From Lachnospiraceae bacterium (GTDB lineage: Bacteria; Bacillota; Clostridia; Lachnospirales; Lachnospiraceae): a stretch of 61,019 bases of DNA. Each line of letters starts with the position of its first letter. The first letter of the stretch is position 1. Position numbers and translations under genes: made by a program. Below the pieces are notes generated by a model. It saw nothing but the letters and a program-made list of their open reading frames with translations. It had not been told where the DNA came from and did not search any database. Of this stretch, positions 39,983 through 49,074 are shown one piece after another. The stretch is from positions 1-61,019 of the forward strand of contig JAILKJ010000051.1 in the NCBI GenBank assembly GCA_024693845.1. The letters run 5' to 3'.

Positions 39983-42940
39983 TTAGCAAAGATCCCTGAC
40001 CTCATCAAAGATCTCCTCCCTCTCGCGGATCTTCTCCTCCTTGCCGTTAACGCACAGGACGCCGCTGGAAAGGAAGGCGCTGACATACTTCGAAAGACGG
40101 CGCAGATCCTCAACGGTGCAGCCGATGATCTCGTCTCTTTCCTTCTGTTCTTCCTGCTCTGTCAGTCCCGTCACCATCGCCCCCCAGCTTCTGGCACCTG
40201 CGGCCTGGGGCGTCAGAGGCATATCCACACCTGCAATGGTACCGATGATATATTTGGTGAGGCTCTCTTCATCCAGTTTCAGATCCTTAAGATACGCCGG
40301 TGCTTTCTCATATACGTCAATGGTCTTCTGCAGATTGGGATCGCGGTAAGAGGTAAAATAGCTCATCCCCGTTCTCTGGAAAGAGGACATGCAACCGTAG
40401 GCTCCTCCCTGGACCCTGACATTGAGCCACAGATAGTCGTAGCCCATCATCACCCGCAGTACCTTGAGCGCTCCGGTATAATCCAGTCCGGCCTTCCTGT
40501 AATTGCCCGCCCGGCAGACATAGCATACATCCGAACTGGTAACAAAGGCTTCCTTTAAGTTCTCCCCTTCTTCTTTATCTGCAAAATAACCCGCGCCGAG
40601 ACCGGGGGCATCCGGCTCCTTCTCTCCCCGGGCAAGATAGTCCGTAAAGGCCGGCAGCGCTTCCTCCAGGAGCTTTCTTCCCTGATCAAGTCCCGTATAG
40701 TCAATATGGACTCTTCCCGTAACTGCGATCTTCTCAAGAACCTTTTGCAGTCTTCCGGGAAGGGTAGCCTTTTGCTCCTCATAATGATCCAGCAGATCCG
40801 TCAGATCATCCAGACAACGGATCCCTCCGATCCTCTCTGAGATCCAGCCCTGCTTAGACAGCTTGGATACGGCTCTGCCTGACGCCGTCTGATGTCCGGC
40901 GGACTGGAAGGAGGCCTGCATTCCCGCTTTGGTCTCCAAAAGGATCTCCCGGAGTCTGTCCGTATCGGAATAGTCGGAATCCAAGAACATTTCCTTCATA
41001 AGCTTAACGGCATCCGCTGTGCTTTCCTCAAAGCATCTTGCCTTCAGCTCAAAGAATACTCTGAGCTTGTCGGCATCCTTGAAATTCGGCGATACGATGA
41101 GTCCGGGCCGGATACCGCCGGTCTTTAAATAGATCTCATTATACAACTTTCCGTAGGTATGCTCCGAAGTGTCCACAAGGCCCATCACGGTCTTGAGCAC
41201 CGACAGATCAAACAGCATGTCATCCGAAAGATCCGTAATATCAAACAGCACCCTGAAATACGATACTCCGTTCGTAAAATAATCATGCTGCCACAGATCC
41301 AGCTCCCCGCCCTCCTTAATAGTTAGCGTATGCCTACTGTTGCGTAAGGGCTTTGCTTCCTTTTCCAGATCCTCTCTTTTCAGCATGGGGATCTTCTTCA
41401 GATCCTCCGGTGCATCCTCACTTGCCTGGTATTCCTTCAGCTCATTTGCATGCTCACGGATCCCGACAATTGCTTTTTCATCAAGGGAATTCTGATATTC
41501 CGAAAGCTCCTTTTTCAGAGCATCTGCGCTTTCCTTTGCCTTGGTCTTGGAAGGCTCCAGCGTCAGGATCACCTTATGAGGATTGTCAAGGATCAGCTCT
41601 TTGATCAGATCCTCAAAGTATCCCTCCTCCACCTTGGCACGGAGCTTTTGAAAGGTCTCATTTGCCTCGATGTACATGAAGGGCGCCATATCATCATATA
41701 ACCAGCTGTCCAAAGCCTGCAGACCATACATCAGTCCCTTCGGATAGGAACCGAAGTCCGCCTCTTTATACTTGAACTCAAACAGGTTGATGGCTGCCAT
41801 CAGGGCATCCCTGTCGATTCCGTTTTCAACAAGGCAGCCCAGGGTATCCTCGATGATCTTCACGAACTTATCTTCATCCTTACCTGCCGCATTCTTGGAT
41901 ATGAAGGAAAAATAGGGCTGGAGGATACCACTCTCACTTACGCTGTAATCATCCTCTCCGATGCCCTCCGAAAGCAGAGCCACCTTGACAGGCGCACCGG
42001 GTGCGGAACAAAGAGCGTAATCCAATACATCAAGAGCGATATAATACTCCGGATCCAGGCTCTTTTCGGAAGCCACGGTGTAGGAGAAATAGTAATTGTT
42101 CTCTCTCTCATCCGAATCCAGCACCGGATAGGTCTTTCGGATCTTCTGCGGCTGTGAGAAGGGCTTCTGCCTCTTCAGGCTCGAGTCCACCGCCAGCTCG
42201 TCATAGGCCGAAAGATACTCTTTATCCAGATAGTCCAGCCGTTCGGCCATATCCATATCACCATACAGATAGATATAGCTGTTGGATGGATGATAATACC
42301 GTCTGTGGAAATCCAGGAAAGCCTCATAGGTCAGCTTCGGGATACACTCCGGCTTTCCGCCCGAATCCACACCGTAGGCATTATCCGGGAAAAGTGCGTT
42401 CATGATCTCCCGTTCCAGTACATCGTCTGCGCTGGAATAAGCACCCTTCATCTCGTTGTACACCACGCCGTTGTAGATCAGGTTGCCCTCCTCGTCCACC
42501 TCGTAGTGCCATCCCTCCTGCTCGAAGATCTTCTTCTCGCGGTAGATGTTCGGATGAAAGACCGCATCCAGATAGACATCCATGAGATTGGCAAAATCCT
42601 TATCATTGCAGCTTGCCACGGGATATACCGTCTTATCCGGATAGGTCATGGCATTCAGAAAAGTATTCAACGAACCCTTTGCCAGTTCCACAAAGGGATC
42701 CTTCACCGGATACTTGGCGGATCCGCAGAGCACACTGTGTTCATTGATATGCGCCACTCCCGTGGAATCCTCGGGAGGCGTTCTGAAGCCGATGTAGAAC
42801 ACCTTGTTATTATCGTCGTTGGATAAAAGGCAGACCCTTGCGCCTGTCTTTTTATGCCGAAGGATGGCTCCCTCGGAATTCAGATCCGGTATCTTTCTGT
42901 GTTCCAATATTTCATATGCTGACAGATTGCCGATATTCAT
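39983..42940 (-). CDS. M16C-family zinc metalloprotease (presequence protease-like)
   Basis: Large clamshell peptidase, 985 aa, of the M16C group (PreP / falcilysin type), likely degrading short peptides in the cytoplasm. The inverted zinc motif HINEH (HxxEH) occurs near residue 66 in GVAHINEHSVLCGS, with the distal Glu further on (NEMKGAYSS region). Two halves of about 480 residues are joined by a linker, as in the family. No signal peptide. ATG 42940 is preferred over 42943 for spacing from GGAGG. It ends the operon that includes the sigma-like gene. Confidence 0.93.
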   Translation of the reverse strand: MNIGNLSAYEILEHRKIPDLNSEGAILRHKKTGARVCLLSNDDNNKVFYIGFRTPPEDSTGVAHINEHSVLCGSAKYPVKDPFVELAKGSLNTFLNAMTYPDKTVYPVASCNDKDFANLMDVYLDAVFHPNIYREKKIFEQEGWHYEVDEEGNLIYNGVVYNEMKGAYSSADDVLEREIMNALFPDNAYGVDSGGKPECIPKLTYEAFLDFHRRYYHPSNSYIYLYGDMDMAERLDYLDKEYLSAYDELAVDSSLKRQKPFSQPQKIRKTYPVLDSDERENNYYFSYTVASEKSLDPEYYIALDVLDYALCSAPGAPVKVALLSEGIGEDDYSVSESGILQPYFSFISKNAAGKDEDKFVKIIEDTLGCLVENGIDRDALMAAINLFEFKYKEADFGSYPKGLMYGLQALDSWLYDDMAPFMYIEANETFQKLRAKVEEGYFEDLIKELILDNPHKVILTLEPSKTKAKESADALKKELSEYQNSLDEKAIVGIREHANELKEYQASEDAPEDLKKIPMLKREDLEKEAKPLRNSRHTLTIKEGGELDLWQHDYFTNGVSYFRVLFDITDLSDDMLFDLSVLKTVMGLVDTSEHTYGKLYNEIYLKTGGIRPGLIVSPNFKDADKLRVFFELKARCFEESTADAVKLMKEMFLDSDYSDTDRLREILLETKAGMQASFQSAGHQTASGRAVSKLSKQGWISERIGGIRCLDDLTDLLDHYEEQKATLPGRLQKVLEKIAVTGRVHIDYTGLDQGRKLLEEALPAFTDYLARGEKEPDAPGLGAGYFADKEEGENLKEAFVTSSDVCYVCRAGNYRKAGLDYTGALKVLRVMMGYDYLWLNVRVQGGAYGCMSSFQRTGMSYFTSYRDPNLQKTIDVYEKAPAYLKDLKLDEESLTKYIIGTIAGVDMPLTPQAAGARSWGAMVTGLTEQEEQKERDEIIGCTVEDLRRLSKYVSAFLSSGVLCVNGKEEKIREREEIFDEVRDLC

Positions 42941-42950
42941 CATTTCCTCC

Positions 42951-43352
42951 TCACACTCTCAGAAACATCAGATTCTTCTTCTTAAAACGCACCTCGGAGA
43001 TCTCCCTGGGGAACAGGCTTTGACGCAGCTGCTCGTCATCAAAGAAATCCTCGGCCTTGATGATCTCCTGCTTCATCCTCCCCTTCTCGGGATTGGGAAG
43101 AATGGTAAAAAGTGCCCGCAGCCGTTCATAGATCATGGCCGAACGGCTCCCCCGGTCCATGGTCAGAAGATGCTCCGCAAGGGTCTTGTCCATATCCGTT
43201 TCATCCTCCATATAGCGGAAAACGGCAGTCCTGAACCGGCCGGGCATATCCTCCAGATCCACCATCTCGTCATAGGTCATTCTGGCCCCGATATAATACC
43301 AGGAAAAATCCTGGATCAGATACTTAAAATCCATGGAAGAATCCGTATTCAC
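42951..43352 (-). CDS. 133-aa protein of unknown function in the sigma-like operon
   Basis: I do not recognise the family. The protein is alpha-rich, with the distinctive FSWYYIGARMTYDEMVDLEDMPGRFRTAVFRYME in the first half and RGSRSAMIYERLRALFTILPNPEKGRMKQEI in the second. It starts with GTG at 43352, overlapping the upstream stop by four bases (GTGA), with GGAGG seven bases before, so it is translationally coupled to the sigma-like protein. Cytoplasmic by sequence. A partner role for the sigma-like product is an inference from coupling. Confidence 0.75.
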   Translation of the reverse strand: MNTDSSMDFKYLIQDFSWYYIGARMTYDEMVDLEDMPGRFRTAVFRYMEDETDMDKTLAEHLLTMDRGSRSAMIYERLRALFTILPNPEKGRMKQEIIKAEDFFDDEQLRQSLFPREISEVRFKKKNLMFLRV

Positions 43353-44158
43353 TCCTCATCCTCCTTCACCACATCGATCCCGTCCTTACCATTGCCCAAA
43401 AGCCGGATCACTTCCCGGATCTCCTCGTGGGTAAGATCGGTATTCTCCGCAAGCTCAGCCACAGTCACCTTACGTCGGAGCTCCTCTGAAAGAGAAGCAG
43501 CCGCATCCGCCACCCGGTTGACCTTCTGCGCCATCTGGTTGTCGGAATCCTTCACAGCCATTTCCTCCCGGATCATGGCTTCCATGGCATCCATCATTCT
43601 CTCACCGAGAAAGCTCTCCACATCGGAAAGCAAAGTCTCCGCCGACTGCTGTGCGTCGATATACTGATCCAGCTCCATAACGGCTTCCGTAAGTGCCAGG
43701 TTCGCTTCGCCGATCAGATCCTCCATGAAGATCCCCTGTCCCGCATAGGTCCGGGCCAGATCGGCAGCCTTCCGAAGGTAACAGCGCATCACTTCCCCCA
43801 TGGCATCCCTGTCGTGATCGCCCACTCTTAAAAGCAGACGTTCCAGCTCCTGATCGGAGATCTCCTCCATCTCCGAAAGCTGCTCCATATACTGATCCAG
43901 ATACTGCTTATCCTTCGGATCGTAGGAAAACTCCTCCTCCAGGGCTTTATCTGCCCTGCGCATGTTCTCCTCTTCGTCATCTCCGAAGATGATGATACCC
44001 TTACTGATAAAATAAGCCTGCAGGATCTGCCTGTGCTTCTCATCCTTTGCCACATCGCCGAAGAACTGCGAAAGCTGCTCCTCCGTGATACTGTTATGAT
44101 TCTTACGGGCGGCCGCTAAGGCTGCATCCAGCTGTTTCTGAAAAACTTCCTGTTCCAT
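43349..44158 (-). CDS. sigma-70-like protein lacking region 4
   Basis: A 269-aa protein that resembles parts of a primary sigma factor. Residues 23-60 recall region 1.1 (EEQLSQFF...AYFISKGIIIF). Residues 101-165 recall regions 1.2-2.2, the core RNA polymerase contact (YLRKAADLARTYAGQGIFMEDLIGEANLALTEAV). Residues 220-255 recall region 3 (RKVTVAELAENTDLTHEEIREVI). The aromatic region 2.3-2.4 that melts and reads the -10 box is replaced by a Met/Glu-rich helix, and region 4 is absent. It may bind core polymerase without promoter choice. ATG 44158 has AAGGAG. It overlaps the upstream TPR gene by 56 bases. Confidence 0.75.
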   Translation of the reverse strand: MEQEVFQKQLDAALAAARKNHNSITEEQLSQFFGDVAKDEKHRQILQAYFISKGIIIFGDDEEENMRRADKALEEEFSYDPKDKQYLDQYMEQLSEMEEISDQELERLLLRVGDHDRDAMGEVMRCYLRKAADLARTYAGQGIFMEDLIGEANLALTEAVMELDQYIDAQQSAETLLSDVESFLGERMMDAMEAMIREEMAVKDSDNQMAQKVNRVADAAASLSEELRRKVTVAELAENTDLTHEEIREVIRLLGNGKDGIDVVKEDEE

Positions 44159-46601
44159 CCGCTGCTCCTTGTTCCATCTTACTCTCCGCACTGTCCAAAT
44201 TTTCGTACCCATACATATGGACGGTGTTTTCCATCGTCATCTCGGTCAGATTGCCGCCTTTTTGTGCGATACTGGCCACAAACCTGCCGTACAGCATCAG
44301 CATCTCATCGGAATAGGTGCTGATCTCCCCCCTAAGATAGGTCTCCGAGGATGTATCATAGGCGGTATCCTCCGCCGTTCTTATCTTCCTTGCTCTTCCT
44401 GCCACCGCGGGATATCGCTTTGCAAAATCCTCCATCCAGCCAACCTGGACTCTGACGATCTCCTCGATGATTTCCTTTTTCTCTTCCGGGATGAGCGGCA
44501 GGCTTGATGCCAGCTCCTCATACTGCTCCGGCGCCGTGGATTCCATCATCCGGGCATATTTTTCGGTGATCATGTTCCAGCCCTTATCCATGCTGACCTT
44601 GAAATCCACCAGATACTGGCGGAGCATTTCCTCATCCCAGGTCAGATACTGACTCTTACGCATGATCTCAAAGGTCTTCCAGTTATCCTGACAGTCCGCC
44701 CTGCCCCCTTCGTTCTTCACCTGATCAAAGGCCTTGAACTCCATGGACACTATGGCATCCACCAGCTCCTCCTTGGAGTAGGCGACGGATTCTTGTACGT
44801 TCTCCTGCTTCATTTCATCCTGGTTTGCTCTGCCGTAGGCAACCTCCGGTCCGTAATCTGCCAGATAAGTGTTTGCAGCATCCTTCGGAAGGATCCCCTG
44901 CTGTTTCATCTCCTCCAGGAACATGCCCGCCAGTTTTTCCACCAGCTGCGTCCTGTCCATTCCCTCCGGCATCTCATGCACATCCGGATTGTTCAAAAGA
45001 GTGGTAAGGATATCCTCTGCCATGGGCAGCACATGACAGTCCTCCAGTCCCCGAAGCAGCCATTTATCATGAGGCGCGTATTTTTTGTTCAGCAGATAGC
45101 AAAGATGCATCGCATGCTCCGTGGCCTTGACCAGCATGAAGGTAGCCGTGGCCCTGTCGCCTCTTCGCAGCATCCTCCCGTAGTTATACTGTCCGTATTG
45201 GGAAAACAGCGTCATATGCTGTGCCGTCAACCGCCTTCTGGCCTCTTCGGGATAATAAGTCGCCAGATAGGTCCTGCATTCGGTAAAAATACCCTCCGGG
45301 TCTGTAAATACCATGCCGGAGGTAGCCGCCAGCAGAGCTTCTTCCGGGATCCCCAGCCATTCCTGGGTGGTCTGCGGAAGATGATCCATGCCCAGCAGCC
45401 GGACAAAAAAGTCATCGATGATGCATACGCCCCGCCGCTTTCTTGTCTGCTCGCCATCATCCCTTGTATAGCCTCTGAACTGTCTGGGCAGATCATCGTA
45501 GGCACTTTGGAGCTTTTCTCCGATCTCGTCATAGGTCTGCTTTGTCACCCACATGCAAAAGCCCGGGCCGAAATCGTGATCTTCGGATATGTCATCGTCA
45601 TATCCCAGGCACTCCGAGCCTTCGCCGCAGATGCCCACTGCTATACGGTCCAGATACTCCCCAAAATTGTCAAAGAGCATCTTTTTACCATAGGTATCAT
45701 AGTAAGCTTCTGCTAACTCTATTCCGCTCACATGTCCTTCCCGTAGTTTTTCAACGTAGGCAAGCTTCTCTTCGATCCGGTCATAGGCCTCGGTCTTTCC
45801 CACACAGAAAAGGACCATATCCCTTGCATCCTTCAGATATCTTACCGCGTCACGATATTCCCCCAGAAGTACACAGGCATCCGCATATGCCGTCAGTGCG
45901 GCAGCCATATGCTGATCCTTTACCCCCTCGTGTATGAAGCCTTCCACAGCCTCCTCTGCCTCGGTTTTGGCCTCCATGGCAATGGAATAGGCTCTTGATT
46001 CCGAAGGCTTCTCAAATACGAGACCCAGCTGTTTTTCCTTCCCTGCTTCTTCTCTTGCCAGCATACAGAGGGTGGAAGCGATATTGGCATGTGTCACATA
46101 GACCTCAAACTCTTTCCCCTGGGTCTTAAGAGCGAGAGCCAGGGCCTTTTGCAGGCATTCGATGGCCTTCTCGAAATCCCCCATCTCCTGAAGAAGCAGG
46201 CTCAGATTATTATACAGGCTTGCATAGTAGAAATCATCCGGTCTGAGGTTCTTGTCATAGATGGGGAAGACCTCCATGTAAAATCTGTAAGCCTCGTCTA
46301 ACTTTCCTGCCGCTCTTAATGCGTTTGCCACATTCAAAAGCGTGGTTGCGTAGGCAACCGTATCGGACAGTCCCAGATTCTGCATCAGTTCGATCACCTG
46401 GGAAGAATAGGCAATGGATTTATCCTTCTGTCCCGTTTCCCGGCAATACCCGATCATCTCATTCAGAAGCATGACCAGCGCATTGTAATCCTCCTGCTGC
46501 CCGGCCTCTTTCATCCGGTCGATCAGAAACTGCTCAGCCGCCTCGGTCTGTCCGCTTACGAACATCTCATCCAGCGCTGCATATACCTGATTCATATCCA
46601 T
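44103..46601 (-). CDS. TPR / DUF4037 / DUF4125 multidomain protein
   Basis: An 832-aa protein with three parts. Residues 1-290 form tetratricopeptide-like repeats (LLNVANALRAAGKLDEAYRFYMEVFPIYD, SLYNNLSLLLQEMGDFEKAIECLQKALALA). About 305-590 match DUF4037, with a nucleotidyltransferase-like motif GEGSECLGYDDDISEDHD at 326-343. About 600-810 match DUF4125 (VSMEFKAFDQVKNEGGRADCQDNW). Family names are from memory. A nucleotidyl transfer activity on an unknown target is possible. ATG 46601 has GGAGG eight bases upstream. Its end overlaps the sigma-like gene. It follows rho after a terminator. Confidence 0.82.
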   Translation of the reverse strand: MDMNQVYAALDEMFVSGQTEAAEQFLIDRMKEAGQQEDYNALVMLLNEMIGYCRETGQKDKSIAYSSQVIELMQNLGLSDTVAYATTLLNVANALRAAGKLDEAYRFYMEVFPIYDKNLRPDDFYYASLYNNLSLLLQEMGDFEKAIECLQKALALALKTQGKEFEVYVTHANIASTLCMLAREEAGKEKQLGLVFEKPSESRAYSIAMEAKTEAEEAVEGFIHEGVKDQHMAAALTAYADACVLLGEYRDAVRYLKDARDMVLFCVGKTEAYDRIEEKLAYVEKLREGHVSGIELAEAYYDTYGKKMLFDNFGEYLDRIAVGICGEGSECLGYDDDISEDHDFGPGFCMWVTKQTYDEIGEKLQSAYDDLPRQFRGYTRDDGEQTRKRRGVCIIDDFFVRLLGMDHLPQTTQEWLGIPEEALLAATSGMVFTDPEGIFTECRTYLATYYPEEARRRLTAQHMTLFSQYGQYNYGRMLRRGDRATATFMLVKATEHAMHLCYLLNKKYAPHDKWLLRGLEDCHVLPMAEDILTTLLNNPDVHEMPEGMDRTQLVEKLAGMFLEEMKQQGILPKDAANTYLADYGPEVAYGRANQDEMKQENVQESVAYSKEELVDAIVSMEFKAFDQVKNEGGRADCQDNWKTFEIMRKSQYLTWDEEMLRQYLVDFKVSMDKGWNMITEKYARMMESTAPEQYEELASSLPLIPEEKKEIIEEIVRVQVGWMEDFAKRYPAVAGRARKIRTAEDTAYDTSSETYLRGEISTYSDEMLMLYGRFVASIAQKGGNLTEMTMENTVHMYGYENLDSAESKMEQGAADGTGSFSETAGCSLSGRP

Positions 46602-46656
46602 GCCCCATACCTCCTTTATCACCTGCCGGCGACCTGTCATCGCCTTACCTGCGACA

Positions 46657-46695
46657 AAAGCTGTCCCCCGATAGTTTTACCGGCGGGACAGCTTT
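46657..46695 (-). terminator. rho terminator
   Basis: On the minus strand AAAGCTGTCCC.CCG pairs with CGG.GGGACAGCTTT (one bulged G), loop of about ten bases, then TTTTG. It lies 15 bases after the rho stop. Confidence 0.75.
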
Positions 46696-46709
46696 AAGCA
46701 ATCTGCTTA

Positions 46710-48068
46710 TCAATACCAGCGGATCTTTTTGGCCATTGCAATGAATTCCGCGTTGTTCTTGGTCTTGGAGAACAACTCGATCACCTGATTGACCGCTTCC
46801 TCCGGTTTAAGACCGTTTAAGGCCTTACGGATCAGATTGATGATATCCTGCTCCTCCAGGGTAAGCAGAAGATCTTCTCTTCTGGTACTTGATCTGGGAA
46901 TATCGATAGCCGGGAAGATCCTCTTTTCGGATAGCTTTCTGTCCAGGACCATTTCCATGTTACCGGTTCCCTTAAACTCCTCGTATACCACATCATCCAT
47001 TTTGGATCCCGTCTCGATCAGGGCCGTGGCAAGGATCGTAAGAGAGCCTCCCTCACGCATGTTTCGCGCCGCACCGAAGAAACGCTTCGGCATATGAAGA
47101 GCCGCAGGATCCAGGCCACCGGAAAGGGTTCTTCCCGAAGGGGGAACCGTCAGGTTATAGGCTCTTGTCAGTCTGGTGATGGAATCCAGCAGGATACATA
47201 CGTCCTTTTTCAGCTCCACCAGACGCTTGGCCCTCTCGATCACCATCTCGGATACTCTTTTATGATGCTCCGGCAGCTCATCAAAAGTCGAATAGATCAC
47301 TTCCACATCCGGTCCTTCGATGGCTTCCTTGATATCGGTCACTTCCTCCGGTCTTTCATCGATCAGCAGGATGATAAGATGCACCTCGGGGTTGTTCTCT
47401 TTTACCGACTTGGCAACCTCCTTCAAAAGCGTGGTCTTACCTGCCTTGGGAGGGGAAACGATCATACCTCTCTGACCCTTTCCCACAGGACACATCAGAT
47501 CCATGATGCGCATGGCGATGGAGGAGGATCTTGTCTCCAGCCTGAGCTTTTCATTGGGGAAGATGGGGGTCAGGTCCTCAAAATTCTTCCTGGCCATGAT
47601 GATATCCGGCGAAAGGCCGTTGATCTTCGTCACATATAAAAGGGCGGCGAATTTCTCCCCCTGGGTTCTGGTACGAAGAGCCCCTTCCAGGATATCTCCC
47701 GTCTTCATGCCGAATTTGCGTATCTGGGCGGGAGCCACATATACATCCCGCTCTCCCGGCAGATAATTCTCGCAACGGATGAATCCGAAACCGTCAGGCA
47801 TGATCTCAAGGATGCCGTTGGCCATTTCCCCGCTGTCCAGATCCGGTGCAAACTGACCGGAAAGCTTCTCTTTATCATTGTTCTCCCTGGGTACCAGAGA
47901 CTTTACCACCGGCGGATTACCGGCCTGGGTCTCCTCCAGATCCTTTTCCAGCATGGCTTCTATCAGCTCTGACTTTTTCTTGCCTGAAACACGGATCTTC
48001 CGTCCCTTGGCAAGATCCTTAAGCGTAGCCAGATCCAACGTCTCATACTTCTGTCGCATGTCGCTCAT
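46710..48068 (-). CDS. rho: transcription termination factor Rho
   Basis: Hexameric RNA-dependent ATPase that ends transcription. The 452-aa protein has the Rho_N SAP-like domain (about 8-45), an acidic linker, the cold-shock RNA-binding domain (NGILEIMPDGFGFIRCENYLPGERDVYVAPAQIRKFGMKTGD) and the RecA-like core with Walker A SPPKAGKTTLL, the Q/R-loop region and LDSITRLTRAYN. AAGGAG precedes the ATG. Its promoter and a leader of about 110 bases with hairpins lie at 48069-48213. Confidence 0.98.
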   Translation of the reverse strand: MSDMRQKYETLDLATLKDLAKGRKIRVSGKKKSELIEAMLEKDLEETQAGNPPVVKSLVPRENNDKEKLSGQFAPDLDSGEMANGILEIMPDGFGFIRCENYLPGERDVYVAPAQIRKFGMKTGDILEGALRTRTQGEKFAALLYVTKINGLSPDIIMARKNFEDLTPIFPNEKLRLETRSSSIAMRIMDLMCPVGKGQRGMIVSPPKAGKTTLLKEVAKSVKENNPEVHLIILLIDERPEEVTDIKEAIEGPDVEVIYSTFDELPEHHKRVSEMVIERAKRLVELKKDVCILLDSITRLTRAYNLTVPPSGRTLSGGLDPAALHMPKRFFGAARNMREGGSLTILATALIETGSKMDDVVYEEFKGTGNMEMVLDRKLSEKRIFPAIDIPRSSTRREDLLLTLEEQDIINLIRKALNGLKPEEAVNQVIELFSKTKNNAEFIAMAKKIRWY

Positions 48069-48184
48069 TCGGTATTCTCCTTTTATGTTCCGTTCTTCGG
48101 GAATGCTGTGCCGACACCGGCACGTTACGGGATCCCGCAGGATCCGCTCTTAGAATGATCAGATGAATTCTGTATCTGAAAACT

Positions 48185-48213
48185 ATCATATACCAGCGGC
48201 CCGAAAGTCGCAA
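48185..48213 (-). promoter_or_regulatory. rho promoter
   Basis: On the minus strand TTGCGA (48208-48213), 17-base spacer, TATGAT (48185-48190). The leader contains the palindrome CGGGATCCCG and the hairpin GTGCCG-GTGT-CGGCAC. An AT-rich hairpin (48217-48236, ATTTTTGA/TCAAAAAT) covers the stop of the upstream glycosyltransferase gene. Confidence 0.7.
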
Positions 48214-48228
48214 GGTATTTTTGACCGA

Positions 48229-48975
48229 TCAAAAATAATACTTCTTCACACCGCCCAGTGCGTAGGAAACAAAGCAGACAAGGGATTTCGGTATCGAAAA
48301 ACCGCAGTATCTGTACACTTTGAAGTTCATGAAGGCGGATTTTAATTTGTTGCGGGATTTGCCTTTTTCGCTGAGCCGGTATTTCAAAAACGGCTCGTCG
48401 ATCCCAAGGGCCCAACCGTATTTGGAGATGATACCGATCCAGGAGATATAGTCCTCATGGCTGTCATCGTGCTCCATGGGAAATTCCAGCATGACATCCC
48501 TTCTCACCATCACACCGGAGCAGTTTAAGTGATTCTGCTTAAGGATGGCCTTTTGATCGATCCTGCGGGGCAGTCCGATGCATCTTCCGGTGCTTTGGCC
48601 GTCACTTTTCATAAGCTCTCTTCCCGTGGAAGAAAGCACGGCATTTTCCGAAATCATATCGGAAAGCTGTCTGGAAAGCTTCCCCGGCGCCCACCAGTCA
48701 TCCGCATCCAGAAAGGCGATATAGGGGGTGGAAGCCGCCTCAACACCTTTCATCCTGCTTCGCGCTACCCCCAGATTGCTCTTATTCCGGATCAGATGAA
48801 AATCCTCCCGCTGCAGATAGGGCAAAAGTGCCTGCTCCAGATCATCGTCGGAAGCATCGTCGATCACGTAGATCTGCACCGGTTCGTCCTGGGAAAGGGC
48901 GGAATCGATGGCCTGTCTTATGGTAGCTGAACTGTTATGTACGGGGATGATCACAGAGATCTGTGTCTGATTCAT
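48229..48975 (-). CDS. family 2 glycosyltransferase
   Basis: A 248-aa GT-A fold transferase. The N-terminal SVIIPVHNSSATIRQAIDSALSQ, the DxD region YIAFLDADDWWAPGKL, and a central GVMVRRDVMLEFPMEHDDSHEDYISW with the catalytic-base-like acid residues are typical of GT2. The donor and acceptor sugars are unknown; it could act on a cell-surface glycan. A short hydrophobic/basic C-terminus (LVCFVSYALGGVKKYYF) may touch the membrane. ATG 48975 is preferred to GTG 48984 because GGTGAGG lies just upstream. It sits between ftsZ and rho. Confidence 0.9.
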   Translation of the reverse strand: MNQTQISVIIPVHNSSATIRQAIDSALSQDEPVQIYVIDDASDDDLEQALLPYLQREDFHLIRNKSNLGVARSRMKGVEAASTPYIAFLDADDWWAPGKLSRQLSDMISENAVLSSTGRELMKSDGQSTGRCIGLPRRIDQKAILKQNHLNCSGVMVRRDVMLEFPMEHDDSHEDYISWIGIISKYGWALGIDEPFLKYRLSEKGKSRNKLKSAFMNFKVYRYCGFSIPKSLVCFVSYALGGVKKYYF

Positions 48976-49026
48976 ATTCCTCACCTTCGAAGCAGGCCGT
49001 AATGGCCCGGGGAATAATAGAAAGAA

Positions 49027-49055
49027 AGTGACCGGACCATTTCGGTTCGGTCACT
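49027..49055 (-). terminator. ftsZ terminator
   Basis: On the minus strand AGTGACCG.ACC pairs with GGT.CGGTCACT (one mismatch), five-base loop, then TTCTTTC. It lies about 20 bases past the ftsZ stop and ends the division cluster. Confidence 0.8.
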
Positions 49056-49074
49056 GATCGGATCTTGTTTGTTC

